Positions 51,125 through 62,133 of a stretch of 64,000 nucleotides of DNA are shown one piece after another. The stretch's first letter is position 1; every line of letters starts with the position of its first letter. Under the pieces are notes generated by a model, which made no database searches, was not told the DNA's origin, and saw nothing but the letters and a program-made list of their open reading frames with translations. Both the position numbers and the translations under genes were made by a program. Origin of the DNA: Auricularia sp. M13 (Eukaryota > Basidiomycota > Agaricomycetes > Auriculariales > Auriculariaceae); assembly GCA_037042915.1 (NCBI GenBank), contig CM073196.1, forward strand, positions 806,001 through 870,000, read 5' to 3'.

Positions 51125-52448
51125 CTAGACACGGCCGCTGATATTACCATAACGATCAGTTCTTGGGAGAAGCCTTTTATACTTGGTCCTCATCTCGGTT
51201 TCATGCTCGCCTTCCGCTGGATTCCCACGCAGCCAACGTTGGGCATCGTCATACCACCCCAAGCTGCGTCCATATCCAGAGAGTTGAATGCCCGCAATGC
51301 AATTAACGTGCTTTTGAAGCGTGAGATCGTTCCTTACTGAAGCGGTATGAGACACTCACCTTGTCATAGACTTCCCATCGAGCCGTGCTCCAACCCATGT
51401 CACCAAGGCCATGCTCCCCGACGACATCGATGAGCGCCGAATAAACTTCTTTGGTATAGTCGTCGCTCCACCGCCAAGAGGGCTCCCCTTCATGGTCGTC
51501 CTCGTTGACGATGCCAGGATATTCTCCGTAATCGCTCTCGCCCTTACGTGGGGCGCCTGCAAGGACGTCCCGCAGTTTGTTCAGCGAGACGGATGGTGGA
51601 AGAATTTCTCGTGGACGCTCGGGGTAGTCCAGTTGATTTAGCGCTATCTTGACGATTTCTTCCCGCGTCGCGCCCCAGTGACGCAACTCGCGCTTCCCAG
51701 CACAGCCGATGACAGCGTTCCACACCCAGGGCGTGAAACGCGCCTTCAGGCCAAGGAGCTCGCGTGTACCGGTCCACTCCTCGTCAAGTGTCTGCGGGCG
51801 TCTGGCCTTGATCAGGGCAGCAGCTACTCCGTGGGCCTGTAGTCCTCGACTGTTCAAGTATGACTCTGGCGCGTGGAATGGCTTGGGCTGCGCTCCCTCC
51901 TTTGCCTGCGCTTTATCATACCGAGCTTTCAGCTTATCGAGGCTGGAAGGCGTCAGCGCTCGTCATCGGCAGCGGCAAAAAGGGCTAGACGAGACGCACG
52001 AATCGTAGAAAGCGTCGCGACCTCCATGTTTACGCCAGGCTTTGTGTTCCACATCGCGCTCACGATATAGGATCATGGGCTTCACGATTCTCTGACCGTT
52101 AATAGTCTTCACGATTCTCGAGCGAATTAGTACCTTTCCAGTGCCATAATGAGGCATCACATACTCCACGCGCTCGGAGCCGACACTCGCAAGTTCTTCG
52201 TCCTTCAGCCTGTACAACTCCTTGGCTTTGGTCTTGTTGACCTTCGCTGGCTTCAGTGTTGACACAAGCGCCCGGAATGCTCGACACACCTTTCGGCCAA
52301 GAGGTACGGTTGATGCTGGCCATGAGGACTCGTCGACAGCCTCTGCCACGGGCTTTGCCTTTTTCGCCACGGGCTTTGAGGTGGCCTTCGCAGGCCTTTC
52401 AGCTGCCGAACGTGTCGCATTCTTCTTTGCTGTTCTTGCTTTCGGCAT
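51125..52448 (-). CDS. XPA-C-like family protein, copy C, long form (373 aa)
   Basis: Five exons: 52448-52290, 52241-52165, 52116-52000, 51942-51360 and 51310-51125. The introns are 48, 48, 57 and 49 nt. The second has a perfect TACTAAT branch point, and the first two are stop-free multiples of three, which makes the first three exons look like one frame. The first exon (159 nt), second (77 nt) and third (117 nt) are the same length as in copy B. Domains follow the same order: basic N-terminus, DESSWPAS, VNKTKAKELYRLKDEEL, MILYRERDVEHKAWRKHGG and LDKLKARYDKAQ. The long-form C-terminal domain begins LLGLKARFTPWVWNA and continues to LIDVVGEHGLGDMGW. Function unknown; probably nuclear. Confidence 0.75.
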
Positions 52449-52835
52449 GAGAGTACAAGGGCAAGGAGAGAGTGGCGGAGCGGCCCGACTTTAGACGGTA
52501 TCTAAGCAATCGAGACCTTTCCTCCTAGAGTCCTTATGGAGGCGACGACAGCTGCTGACAACCACACTCCCCGGCGTCCGCGCCCTACGTTCCAGGTATC
52601 GTCGTCGGAGAGTATCTCTGCCTAGCGGGAGACCGCCTGTGGGTGTAAACTGTGGCCTCGACGACTCCAGAAGCGGTGTGCTGGTAGCGGACTGTCTAAA
52701 TGCCAACAATAATCCATTCAATAAAATCATAAAGTGAGTCATATTCTGTCAGATACATTCTTCTAAATGACATAGTGGACATGGTAGATGTGTTGATTCT
52801 AGATCGTACTTACCGAAGGTGGCACCGTCATGCAC
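52449..52835. other. Intergenic, no gene seen
   Basis: 387 bp between copy C and the end of the minus-strand Cys-rich gene; nothing recognised. Confidence 0.4.
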
Positions 52836-53708
52836 TCAACGTGCGTCTCTCCCTGAAGGAGTGTATTGGTTCCACCTACGAGTGGAAACGGTTCCTGCAT
52901 AGGTACGTTGACCGTGTGGAGCATTGGAGGATCCTCTTGAGCTCGTCTGAGCCGGAGAGCGTCTCGGATCGCGGCCGCCAGGGGCGTGCCCGTCTCGCGT
53001 CGTCGGCCTTGCGTTCTCATCCCTTCTATAAGGTGCGATGGGCGGAGAACGTGGCCTCCTTGCAAAATGCTGAGAGGAATTGCTGCTAGCAGGATGGGAA
53101 GGGCCCGGGAATCGCAGATCGCGTCCTCGGAGTTGTGCAGGCAGTCGTGCAAGCCGGCCATTGTCGTTACCGGACGGCGTCCTCCCAGTATGGAACTGAG
53201 ATCCAACCCCAGGGTCTGGGCGTGCACTACCAGCGCCTTCCCGGTCGCCCTCCACTTCGCGGGCAAACAGGGTGGATTGGGCCTCGAGTGGTACCCTTTT
53301 GCTACCGGGTTGGGGGTAGGCGCTGCTCGGAGTCGGATCGGTGCGGCCAGCCTGCTGAGCGACTTGTACGTCGCTCGCTCGTTCAGATGGTTTGGATTCC
53401 GCACAGCAGGACTCGTCGCAGAAGGATGGATCCATTGGCTGTGCGCTCCCCTTGCTACATTCCTCGCAGTTTTCGACCAGGCACTCGATCGTCACGGGTT
53501 GACAATCGCAGTTTCCGGTACAGCAGACGCAGTTGGGATCATCACATGGCGCAGGAGGAGGAGGAACGCGACGTTGCTGAAGCCGAGCTGATCTACCAGA
53601 AGTCGAGTTGGCGGGAAATTTCCCGGATCCAACTGCACTGGCACGTGACCGACTGTGGGAGCTCGCAAGGGGCACAGAAGTCGCAGCTTCAGAGCGCCGG
53701 GCGTCCAT
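52836..53708 (-). CDS. Hypothetical protein with Cys-rich segment (about 290 aa)
   Basis: One open frame from the ATG at 53708, supported by a TATAAAA box on the minus strand (53757-53763) about 50 bp upstream. The N-terminus is Ser/Arg-rich. Around residues 50-105 lies a dense cysteine cluster (CDDPNCVCCTGNCDC, then CLVENCEECSKG, then FCDESCC), with at least twelve Cys in about 55 residues. The rest is Arg/Pro/Ser-rich and low in complexity. There is no signal peptide, so it is probably not a secreted Cys-knot protein. Zinc binding is possible. I do not recognise the family. Another frame (53404-52799) is also open in the C-terminal half, so an intron or a different end cannot be excluded. 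Confidence 0.45.
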   Translation of the reverse strand: MDARRSEAATSVPLASSHSRSRASAVGSGKFPANSTSGRSARLQQRRVPPPPAPCDDPNCVCCTGNCDCQPVTIECLVENCEECSKGSAQPMDPSFCDESCCAESKPSERASDVQVAQQAGRTDPTPSSAYPQPGSKRVPLEAQSTLFAREVEGDREGAGSARPDPGVGSQFHTGRTPSGNDNGRLARLPAQLRGRDLRFPGPSHPASSNSSQHFARRPRSPPIAPYRRDENARPTTRDGHAPGGRDPRRSPAQTSSRGSSNAPHGQRTYAGTVSTRRWNQYTPSGRDAR

Positions 53709-53756
53709 GAGAGAAAGGAGCGGGATACAACTGCGTGCCAGCCTCACAACTTTGCG

Positions 53757-53763
53757 TTTTATA
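53757..53763 (-). promoter_or_regulatory. TATA box of the Cys-rich gene
   Basis: TATAAAA on the minus strand, about 50 bp before the ATG at 53708. Confidence 0.5.
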
Positions 53764-54120
53764 AGACGAGGAACCACCCTGGGACCACGACGACATGAGT
53801 GGTGCCGTTGAACACAACCACCACACATCTCCGAACAAAGGATCCATAAGTCAGGCTGGATTCCAAAGAACACACTGAATCCGACTATTTGCTGATATTG
53901 TTGAGCGCAGTGACCCAGTCAACTGCAAGGGTCGAACTAGTAATAATACAGAGATATAACGAACATGAACAAAGAAACGCCAACAGGATCCATCCCAAAG
54001 CAACTCGACCCAGAAAAAAACTAGCGAGAAACGACAAAAGCAGGCTACAGACAACGATGGAAACTGTAGAGGACTGAACAGCATGAAGTGCAGGGGTTTA
54101 GAGTAGGGAGTCCAGTTAAG

Positions 54121-56939
54121 TTACTTGCGTATGCTAAAGCCGCGCACGAGCCGCCCGAACCCGCTGACGGGCGCGTTCGGCGTGGGCGTAGGCGTGAGAG
54201 GCGTCAAGGGGAGCTGCGCCTCGGCGCTCGACTCGCTCGGCCCGCGGCTCTTTGAATGGCCATGGCCGAGCGCGCTGAACGGCGAGCCCGCGCGGCTGGC
54301 GGGGCCACTACCGCTCCCGGCAATACTGACGCTCGCGCTTCGCACGCGGCGGTCCGACCCACTGGTGTCGCCGCTGCGGCGCGGCTTGCGCAGCACGCCC
54401 AGCCGCCCGCTCGCCGTGGGATCGCCGTCGGTCTCGTACGCCGTCCCGAGCGTCGAGTTCGACGTCTGGTGCGACAGCTTGCCTGGCCGGCTAGGCTTGC
54501 TCTGCCCGAAGAGGCTGCCCGAGCTGGGCTTGCGGCGCGGTCCGCCCGTTGGAGGTATGGGCGACCGCGCGGGCGTGGGCGACGCGACGCTCGCGCTGCG
54601 GCTCCGCGCGACGGCGGCGCCGCTCCCCGAGCCCGCATTGCTGCCGCCGCCGCCGGGGATGAATATCGATATCGATAGCTTGCGCTTCTTGCTCTCGCCT
54701 GCGCCCGTATGGCTCAGTATCCGCTCGCGCAGCGGGCTCCCGGGCGTCTTCTTCTTCTCGTGCAACGACTCTGCCGAGCGGACCCGCGGCGGACTGCGCA
54801 GACTCTGTTGCTGCAACGCTTGCACGGGCGCAGGTTCCAGAGCTAATCTACGTTTGAGACGGCATTGGAAGTCGTATGCCCATCCGTCGGCTTCCGTTTC
54901 CGAGTCGCTGGGAACTTCATTCGGTGCCGAGGTGCGGCCCCGGCCAGCGTGTTCTGCCCGCTGCAAGACGTGCTGCCTCCATGCGGGGTACCGCAGAGAT
55001 ATCGACAACGCAGGGTGGTCGTGATGGTAAAGCAAACTGCGATGCGTGGCATCGCCGCCGGGCTCGGCCATGGCTGCGATATCGAGCATCGTCGTAGGCC
55101 GTGCGCTTTTGCGCAGCTTCAGACTCGGGAACGGCGACATGTCACTGGTGGCTGCTGTCGTCGGCGTTGAATGAGGCGATGACGCCGAAGCCGAGGACGG
55201 CGAGGATTGATTGGATGGGACGCGCGCCGGTTTAAATATGTGAGAGGGCGCGGAGGATACGAATGTCGACGTGAGCGGCACCTTGGTATCCGCGTAGTGT
55301 AACACGCGGAGTAGGTGATTGTACGCTGCGACAGATGTCAGATTAGATGCAATCTCGCGAGCGATAGACGTACACCGCTCGTCAGGCAAACGCAAAACGA
55401 GGAGCTCGTCCTGCGGCTTGCGGGTCCGTTCAGCTTCGCTACCACTGTCGACGTGTTTCCTGTCGGCGTCGGTGCTAGCACGCGTTCTGACGCTGCCCTT
55501 GCCCGGCGAGGGTTTCGGCGCGAGGGACGATGAGCTTCCAAAGTACGGCACGCCAGCGTACATCCTTGCATCGCCGTCATTGTCCCCTCCAGGGATCTGC
55601 CGTCGCGGTGGCTGGCCCTGCTGTTGCTGAGCGGGCCGTTTGCGCGGCTCCGGGGCGGGCGGTGCAAAGCGGGCACACACGACGTGCGCGCCTAGCTCCT
55701 CTTTACACGTGCATTGCGAGGCGTCGGCGGTGCCGCAGGAGCAGGGGAAACGCAGCCCCGTGTGCTCGGGCGCGTGCAAGGCCACGAGCTGTGCGAGATC
55801 AAACGCCGCGATGGGTTCTTTGTCCTGCAACAGCACAAGAAGCTCAGTTCGGCGGCGGGACGGCGGGACGGGTGGAAGGGCAGAACGCAGAACGCACCTG
55901 TCGATCACGCCATATTGTGATGCGGTCGTCCTTTAGGACGAGGCGGCGCTCCTTCCACTGCGGCTGGCGGGATGAATGGGCGCGGCCCTTTCGCGGCGCG
56001 CGGCGTGCACGCATGTCAGGGTCGGAGGGGACGCGCACAACCGCTCCCTTAGAAGCGCGTATCGTGCCAAATCGGTTGCTGTCGGGTGTGGAGACGGTGA
56101 GGTTGGCCGCCGCCGCCGCACGCTCGTCCGACCGCTGAATCTTCAGGACGAGGAGCGGCATGTCGAAATGAGGTTTCACGTATACTCGTCGAGGGACATA
56201 TACACAGTCGTTCCGCCGTTGCAATTCCAGCAGTTCGTATGGGCGTAAGTTGTACGTCGAAATCTTGAGACCGTCCTCCAATATGTGACCCTTTTGCCAT
56301 GTTCAGCAGCAAAATGGATGCGTAGAACGCTGACTCACGTTAGAAAAGCTTATGAGACAGTACTGGGCGCTGATGCTGTCGCCGGCATTAACGTTCCGTT
56401 CTAACTGGAGCACCCGCGGTGCACGTCGCGAGCGCGCGTTTGCGTTCAGGTTGGCATGACCGTCCAGGGATAAAGCAGCATCCGTTTCAGAGTCGCTGAA
56501 GTCCTCTGAAGAGCGCACTGAAGCAAAGCCAACTGGGGAGCCTGGGCGGAAACGCGGGCCAGGTGCCATGTCGACCGGTGGCAACGTAGCAGCTTGGAAG
56601 TCGGCGTTGCACTTGGTTACAAGCCATTGCTTGACTTCTCGGACCTGTGGCAAATTAATTCAGCAGAAATTTTCACTGCAGCCACGTACAGTCCACGAAT
56701 ATTCGATGTGAGTCGTTAACCACAGGTCGGCAGGGACTGTGACACAAATTAGGCTGCAACGACCTGGAATAAGGTCAGGGCGCACCGAATCTGCATGCTA
56801 TTGGGAGCAGAGCGTGTGCCTCATCCTCGGGCGCGTCTGCCATAGTTTGAGACAGGTAAGCGGTCGCATCAATCGGACTTGGGGAGCCACTGCCGCCGCG
56901 AGCTGCAGCGGAGCTTCTTCGCAAAAAGCCAGCCAACAT
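54121..56939 (-). CDS. Large Ser-rich protein with PH-like domain, possible signalling or scaffold role
   Basis: The clear exons are about 56790-56690, 56644-56339, 56275-55898 and 55842-54121, with introns of 45, 63 and 55 nt. A 5' exon starting at the ATG 56939 (MLAGFLRRSSAAARGG) probably precedes them, but its donor is uncertain. Early motifs are VRPDLIPGRCSLICV and HIEYSWTVREVKQWL, then SDSETDAALSLDG. A segment WKERRLVLKDDRITIWRDRQ followed by LLVLLQDKEPIAAFDL reads like the start and middle of a pleckstrin-homology domain split by an intron. The last 450 residues are Ser/Pro/Arg-rich and disordered, ending GFGRLVRGFSIRK. The exons from 56644 on give 801 codons. It may bind membranes or phosphoinositides; no close family was recognised. 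Confidence 0.65.
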
Positions 56940-58822
56940 CGTGGGACAAATCGTAGATCCCGACAACGACAATCTCGAGATCTGACCTCAAGTAACACAT
57001 GCAGCCGCACAGCAACTCTCGCGCCATCTCAGGCCCAGGTACTTGTACCCAACCCAAACTCTCAAAATAAATATTTTCTCGTCCATTCACATACACACCC
57101 AACATTCAAGTCATTCACTTTTCCAAAACTTTCTCCCTAGTACATTCATCTAGCAATCAACAATCAGTTCTTTGGAGCTCCCGCACAAGGTGTTGCCCCA
57201 GCGGATCAGTTCTGCCACGATGTGAAGACCTGCCAATGCGGTGGAATGAACGGCTGTCAATGCATCCACACGGCCATGGATGGGCGGTGTCGACTGTCTG
57301 CGACAGCCCACTCGTTTCGGATCCGATCGCACGACCAACTCGAACATGCGGCTCCCGCGAGGCTCAGGATGACGGCCCTGGTTGCTTTGCACTCGGCTGC
57401 TTGACATCAATGAATTTTAAACCGACCTAAACCTTTTTCTTCGCTGCGCGGCTGACGTATTGCATGGACGCCGGTGCCGGTGGCAATGGCATGGAAACTC
57501 GTTAGAGGATCGCTGGCCAAGTTAAAGCTGCTTCGCAACGCCGTCAGAAGCCGGCATGGAACCTGGTGCCTGGAAAACAAGAATACAGTACATTTCAGTT
57601 GTGGTTTGCCGTTTCCCATACAGTACCAAGGAACGGAGAAAGGAATTGGTTGAAGGTCCCACGGTCCAGTTGGGGCATCGTCAACAAGCTTCCTTGCCCA
57701 TGATCATCATAGGCAACGGACCTTCCATCTCTGCGCTTTGACGCTTGTCCTTGCGCGAGAAGCGCAGACGGCCTTGCTACCTCATGCTGATGGTGATAAG
57801 GAACAGCTCGTGCTAATCCCTGCCAGAACGGGAAACCGAGGGTGGATGAAGAATTCAGCGTGTCAGTCGCAAGGTTGTTTATCCCCACTGGACGATGTAC
57901 AGCAGAGCAGAGCGTATCCCCTCAGAGTGAGAGTCACCGCCATTGGGCGGCCCTCCAGATGCTGCTGTCTTCTCAGGATAGCTCGGCGCGCGTGCGTTTA
58001 TTAGCTGAATTGTAAGAGCGATGCCGGTGTCCCATGCAATCGGAATGCAGCAGTGGAGGTACGTGCCGAGTACAGAACAGTCGAATCATCAGCCGCCGCA
58101 ACTTAAAGAGCAGAGGTCGAGCAGTGGATCCGAGCACAGGAATATTGCAGCGAGAAGTTGAACCCAATTGGAGACTCTGAGACCGAATCATCTGTCGCAG
58201 TCCATCGACAAGCGCAAATGCCACGAGCAAGCCCAGCTAGTAGACCGGCGTTACTGCCAGTCGCTGTTTGCGCTGACCAGGCACGGAGAATTAGTTGTTG
58301 AACTTGAAGATCATGACTGAACGTAACCGGCCGGCAGTTGAGAAAATATCGATGTTCGTAGAACGAGTGCAGGCAAGGTCACTAGATGTTGCTATATTAG
58401 AAGTCAAATTCTGTGCGATTTCTCGCGGCAGCTGCCAGCAGAAATGTCTGGTATTCCACGCCAGGCGACACGGTCACATTGAAGGTCGAGGCCGAGAATG
58501 GCGTAGATGGTGCAAAGAAAGGAAAGGAAAGGAACAAGCGGCCAAGAATGAATGGATTTGCATAGAATTCGCCATCGTGGCCCAGAGTGGAGATTGCAGG
58601 ATGCGTTGGTCAAGCGTTGGTAAAACCGTGACATCGCTGAATGACCGCACAAAGACCAGGGTATGGTACAAGAGAAATGGGACCAGCAGTTTGGCATTTT
58701 TATTTATTTTGGAAGAAGCAGTATCGTTTGAGCGCGCAGGGAGATGATGATGGTCGAAGGACAAGAGGCGTCGCGAGTTCCGAAGTCCGCCAACTTGTGT
58801 TTCGCCGTCAGCCATTGCCAAC
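56940..58822. other. Intergenic; two weak overlapping small frames near 57000-57430
   Basis: A stretch at 57141-57407 reads FCHDVKTCQCGGMNGCQC, Cys-rich, but lacks an ATG and a convincing upstream exon. A competing frame (57236-57430) can be joined to 56999-57038. Neither is strong enough to call. 57430-58822 has no protein-like frame. Confidence 0.35.
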
Positions 58823-60391
58823 ATGTCGGCCGCGCCGGACCCCTTGCTCGCCATGCGCGACGCTATCAAGACCAAGTCCGCCATTACCTACGTGGCCAAT
58901 GACATGCCGACGCCGCATTTGCAGTCTGCGACGCACATATCTATTCCGACGACCGGCGAGCCGCTGGTCATCCCAAAGAGCGCGCCGACCCGTTTTCGCA
59001 AGCCAGGCGACACCTCCAACACGGAATTCTATGCAATTGGCGCTGTGCTGGCTGCCTGGCTCTTTCGCGAGGCCGGCGCGGCCGAGTACATGCGCCAGAA
59101 TCGCGAGGCTGGCTATGCGGCCGGATTCGTCAGTGTCACCGAACGCAAGGGCATCGTCGACTGGCTTGAGGGCCGAAGAACTAGTCACGACAGGCTAGTG
59201 CCTCTGCCTGGTGCGCATATGCATTTATGAATATTTTATGGGCCATTAATTCGATCGCAGGAGAAGGCGCAACGCCGCCCGGAACCCCGAAGGCTGCTCG
59301 AGCTGGCGCACCTTCTGGAGCAGTAACCAGCGCGGACGCGCCGGTAACACCCGCCAAACGACGATACGAACCTGACAAGGCCGACGTCGAGGCGGTCAAG
59401 CGCATACGGCAAAACGAGATTGAACTGAAGGACCGCACATCCGTCTTGAGAGGCTCAAAAGCAAACGTGCGTCTGGAATTCCTTGCCTTCGGCACGATAT
59501 TGAATGGCCTCTACAGAACTTCTCAAGTGTCAAGAGTTTGGTAGCAGACAAGCTGAAAAAGATCAAGGAATCGTCGAAACCCGGCCACTCTCAGGCTGTC
59601 GCGAGTGTACCTAAACACGGTCAGCATCTTTTGCCTATGGTGCAGAACTTTACTCATTTCAGCACAGACCCCAAGATGAACAAGAAACGTGCGTCGCGGT
59701 GTGGTTTGTTTTCATCGTTTACTGAACCTCTAGCAGGCATGAATGTCCCAATCATCATCATCTCATCGTCGCCCACCTCGCTCATCACAATGCACAACGT
59801 CAAGAAATTCCTTGAAGAGGCCGTTTACGAGACGCCCGAGGAGGCGCGAGCGGCCGCCGCGGCCGCGGGGAACGCAAAAATCGAAGACGTGATCGCGGTT
59901 GACCGCAAGAAGACCGTCATTGGCCCTGGTGGAAAGGAGATCCCGTCGCAGATGCGGTACCTCGTCGTGGACAGCGTCGAAGCTATGGCCAAATTCGGCG
60001 GCGATCCCTGGTGTGTCCAGTCCCCATCTTCGCACTGCAGTGTCTAAACAGTCTGCATGTATGTGCAGGGACCGTGTGATATGCGTTATGACGACCGGTC
60101 AGGCGTGGCAGTTCAAGCCGTACAAATGGAGCGAGCCGCTGACGCTATTCCACAACGGTCCGTCTTTTCTTCTGTCTCGTCATATCCGCTCATGAAGTTG
60201 CGCGTGTAGTCAAGGGCATACACGTTACGTGGGCGAACGAGCCCGAAAATCCCAAGATCAAGGACTGGAACGTATCATATCTGCGCATCGACCAGTACCG
60301 CCGGCACATCGACAAGAGCGTTGTCGCAAGTTTCTGGAAGATGCTCGACTCATGGGTGCAGGCCAATAAACCCCACCTGATGATGCCGTAG
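58823..60391 (+). CDS. CDC73: Paf1 complex subunit CDC73 (parafibromin homologue)
   Basis: Six exons: 58823-59210, 59261-59466, 59517-59688, 59737-60010, 60069-60157 and 60210-60391. The introns are 48-58 nt, and the model gives 436 residues. The N-terminal domain begins MSAAPDPLLAMRDAI and contains NTEFYAIGAVLAAWLFR and GFVSVTERKGIVDWLEGR, conserved in CDC73. A charged linker with PAKRRYEPDKADVEAVKRIR follows. The C-terminal Ras-like domain has VPIIIISSSPTSLITMHNVK, RYLVVDSVEAMAKFGGDPW, FKPYKWSEPLTLFHNVKG and a final WVQANKPHLMMP. CDC73 helps the Paf1 complex act on elongating RNA polymerase II and histone modification in the nucleus. Size and both ends fit. The 48-nt fourth-exon junction intron is stop-free and in frame, so it is easily missed. 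Confidence 0.93.
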
Positions 60392-60628
60392 CTAAGGATC
60401 GCGCAGTTCGAATGACTGTATTTTGTAGTTTTTCTTCTTGATTACGCCGTACTCTCGAGATAGGATGGACGGCCGTGTACAATGATTGCTGTGGACCGTT
60501 TTTCTTGAGTCTGGATTGGGCTTATGGACGACTCAGAGGGTTCTAAGTTAGTCTAATCGACCTGACCGTCCAGTGCGCATATTCCGGCTCCGACGCTAGG
60601 CTCGACGAGTTTCTCCCTCTTTCCAGCC

Positions 60629-61277
60629 ATGCCGAAGACGCCATCTACGCCTCGGACCAAGAGCGCATCCTCGTCGCCTTACAAGTCGCCAAGCAGCTGG
60701 TATTCGGGTCCCATATCGTCGCCGACGCGGGTTCCGGCGCACGACCCGCCTCCGGTGCACCCAGACGAGGCTTCCTGGCCCGAGTCGACATTGTGGAAAG
60801 GCAGACGGGTACAGCACAAGGAACTTCTGTCCTCGGAGATGTTTGACACATGTCATTTGCACGCGCAGATCAAGAAGACGGATATTAAGAAATTCTACAG
60901 GCTCGACTCGGACGACGTGCAGGAGCTCGACTTTAAGACTGACGAGTAAGCAGTGTCCGGTATACCGTCAGGGTAGCTAAACCGTGCTTTATAGTCGCTG
61001 GATTGAGACGAAGAATAAGAAATGGGGGCCGAATATGATCGTCGATACCAAGCGCTACAAGGAACGCGACGTCGAGCGCATCGCGTGGAGGAAACATGGC
61101 GGACCGGAAGGGTTTAAAGCCTAGTACGCCGTGCGTCCCTTTGGAGAAGTGTGGCACTGACTGACGATCCATAGTCTGGATAACTTGAAGAAGCAGTGGG
61201 ACATAGCGCAGGAGAAGAAGCAGCCCAACGACCGCAAGCCTTTCCCGGCACCTGTTTCTTACGTTCCGCAAAGCTGA
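60629..61277 (+). CDS. XPA-C-like family protein, copy D, short form (162 aa)
   Basis: Exons 60629-60808, 60869-60945, 60995-61123 and 61175-61277, with introns of 60, 49 and 51 nt in phases 0, 2 and 2, as in copies A-C. Exon 2 is 77 nt, exactly as in copies B and C. The N-terminus MPKTPSTPRTKS is basic, Ser/Pro-rich, and followed by DEASWPES. The conserved part reads IKKTDIKKFYRLDSDDVQE, then RYKERDVERIAWRKHGGPEG, then LDNLKKQWDIAQEKKQ. It ends shortly after a Pro-rich segment and lacks the long C-terminal domain. It is transcribed in the same direction as CDC73, 237 bp downstream of it. DNA-binding function is inferred from the XPA-like pattern. Confidence 0.75.
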
Positions 61278-61355
61278 TATGTACTTTATGCTAAACCATG
61301 TACGGTCATCGTCTAATCATAGCTCATGTACGGTAGTCCTTGAATCACAGATATT

Positions 61356-61685
61356 TTAGCAAAATGATGCCCTTTGGACGCTCTTTTGTCGGTTGTCCGC
61401 GGACATACTCTCCGCGGAAACCTTCGCGCGTACTCTTGTTCGAAGCAACGGCGGCGCGTCCACTGGGGGTAAGAGCGCTGTGTTGACGGCTTCATTGTCG
61501 GGTTCCTTATCATACTTGCTTGGGCCGTCACGGGGACCATCGTCCGCAGGGTTGAACACCCGCTTCACCATAGCTGCCGGCGCCAGCAAGCTCGTCGCAT
61601 CGCCAGGCTCTGGAGTGGGCGTCGATGGCCTCCTGGGGCTGCTGGATGGCGTGGACCTTCGAGAAAGTAGGCGCTTGAGGAACAT
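61356..61685 (-). CDS. Small hypothetical protein (109 aa)
   Basis: One open frame from the ATG at 61685. The start MFLKRLLSRRSTPSSSPRR is basic and amphipathic, which could be a mitochondrial targeting peptide or merely disordered. The rest is Pro/Ser-rich with some charged residues. No family is recognised. A MITE begins 22 bp upstream of its ATG (61707), so its promoter would lie within or beyond that element. It may not be a real gene. Confidence 0.35.
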   Translation of the reverse strand: MFLKRLLSRRSTPSSSPRRPSTPTPEPGDATSLLAPAAMVKRVFNPADDGPRDGPSKYDKEPDNEAVNTALLPPVDAPPLLRTRVRAKVSAESMSADNRQKSVQRASFC

Positions 61686-61706
61686 GACTCTGCGCGAGAA
61701 GCATTA

Positions 61707-62133
61707 GGGGGTTTCACGATGGCGGTTTTTGAGCCGTTTTCCGGCCGTTTTCGAGTCTGTTTTCGAGTTGTTTTGCATTCAAAATAGCCATCAAAAGGAG
61801 AGCAAAAGTGTTTTACATCGTGAAACCCCCTTGGAAAAACCGACAGTCAGTGAGCGTTTTCCCGGCCGTCCGTAGGATATGCCCTGAACGGGGAAGGATC
61901 GGGGGTCGGAAGCCCCGACTGGAGCCGATGCCGAAAAACAGCGGGCAAAAAACGAAAGGGAAAACGAAAACGGGACGAAAAGCAGCCTCGAGGCTGCTTT
62001 GGATTTGGCCGTTTTCGGCTGAATCCGCGTTTTCCCCAACGGTTTCGGGGTCCTGTTTTTGGCAAAAACATGTTTGAAAACGGATCTGAAAACGGCCGGA
62101 AAACGGCTCGAAAACGCCCATCGTGAAACCCCC
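61707..62133. mobile_element. MITE with 46-bp terminal inverted repeats, TA target
   Basis: The ends GGGGGTTTCACGATGG (61707) and its inverted copy (ending 62133) form repeats of 46 bp with three mismatches. TA flanks both sides (61705-61706 and 62134-62135). The length is 427 bp, with no coding sequence. A third terminus-like copy lies inside at about 61819-61832, in the orientation of the right end, as if two related elements were joined or one grew by internal duplication. Confidence 0.8.

Noticed and set aside
57141-57430. Small Cys-rich protein candidate
   Set aside because: No start codon in frame, and a competing frame is equally open; left as a note in the intergenic entry.
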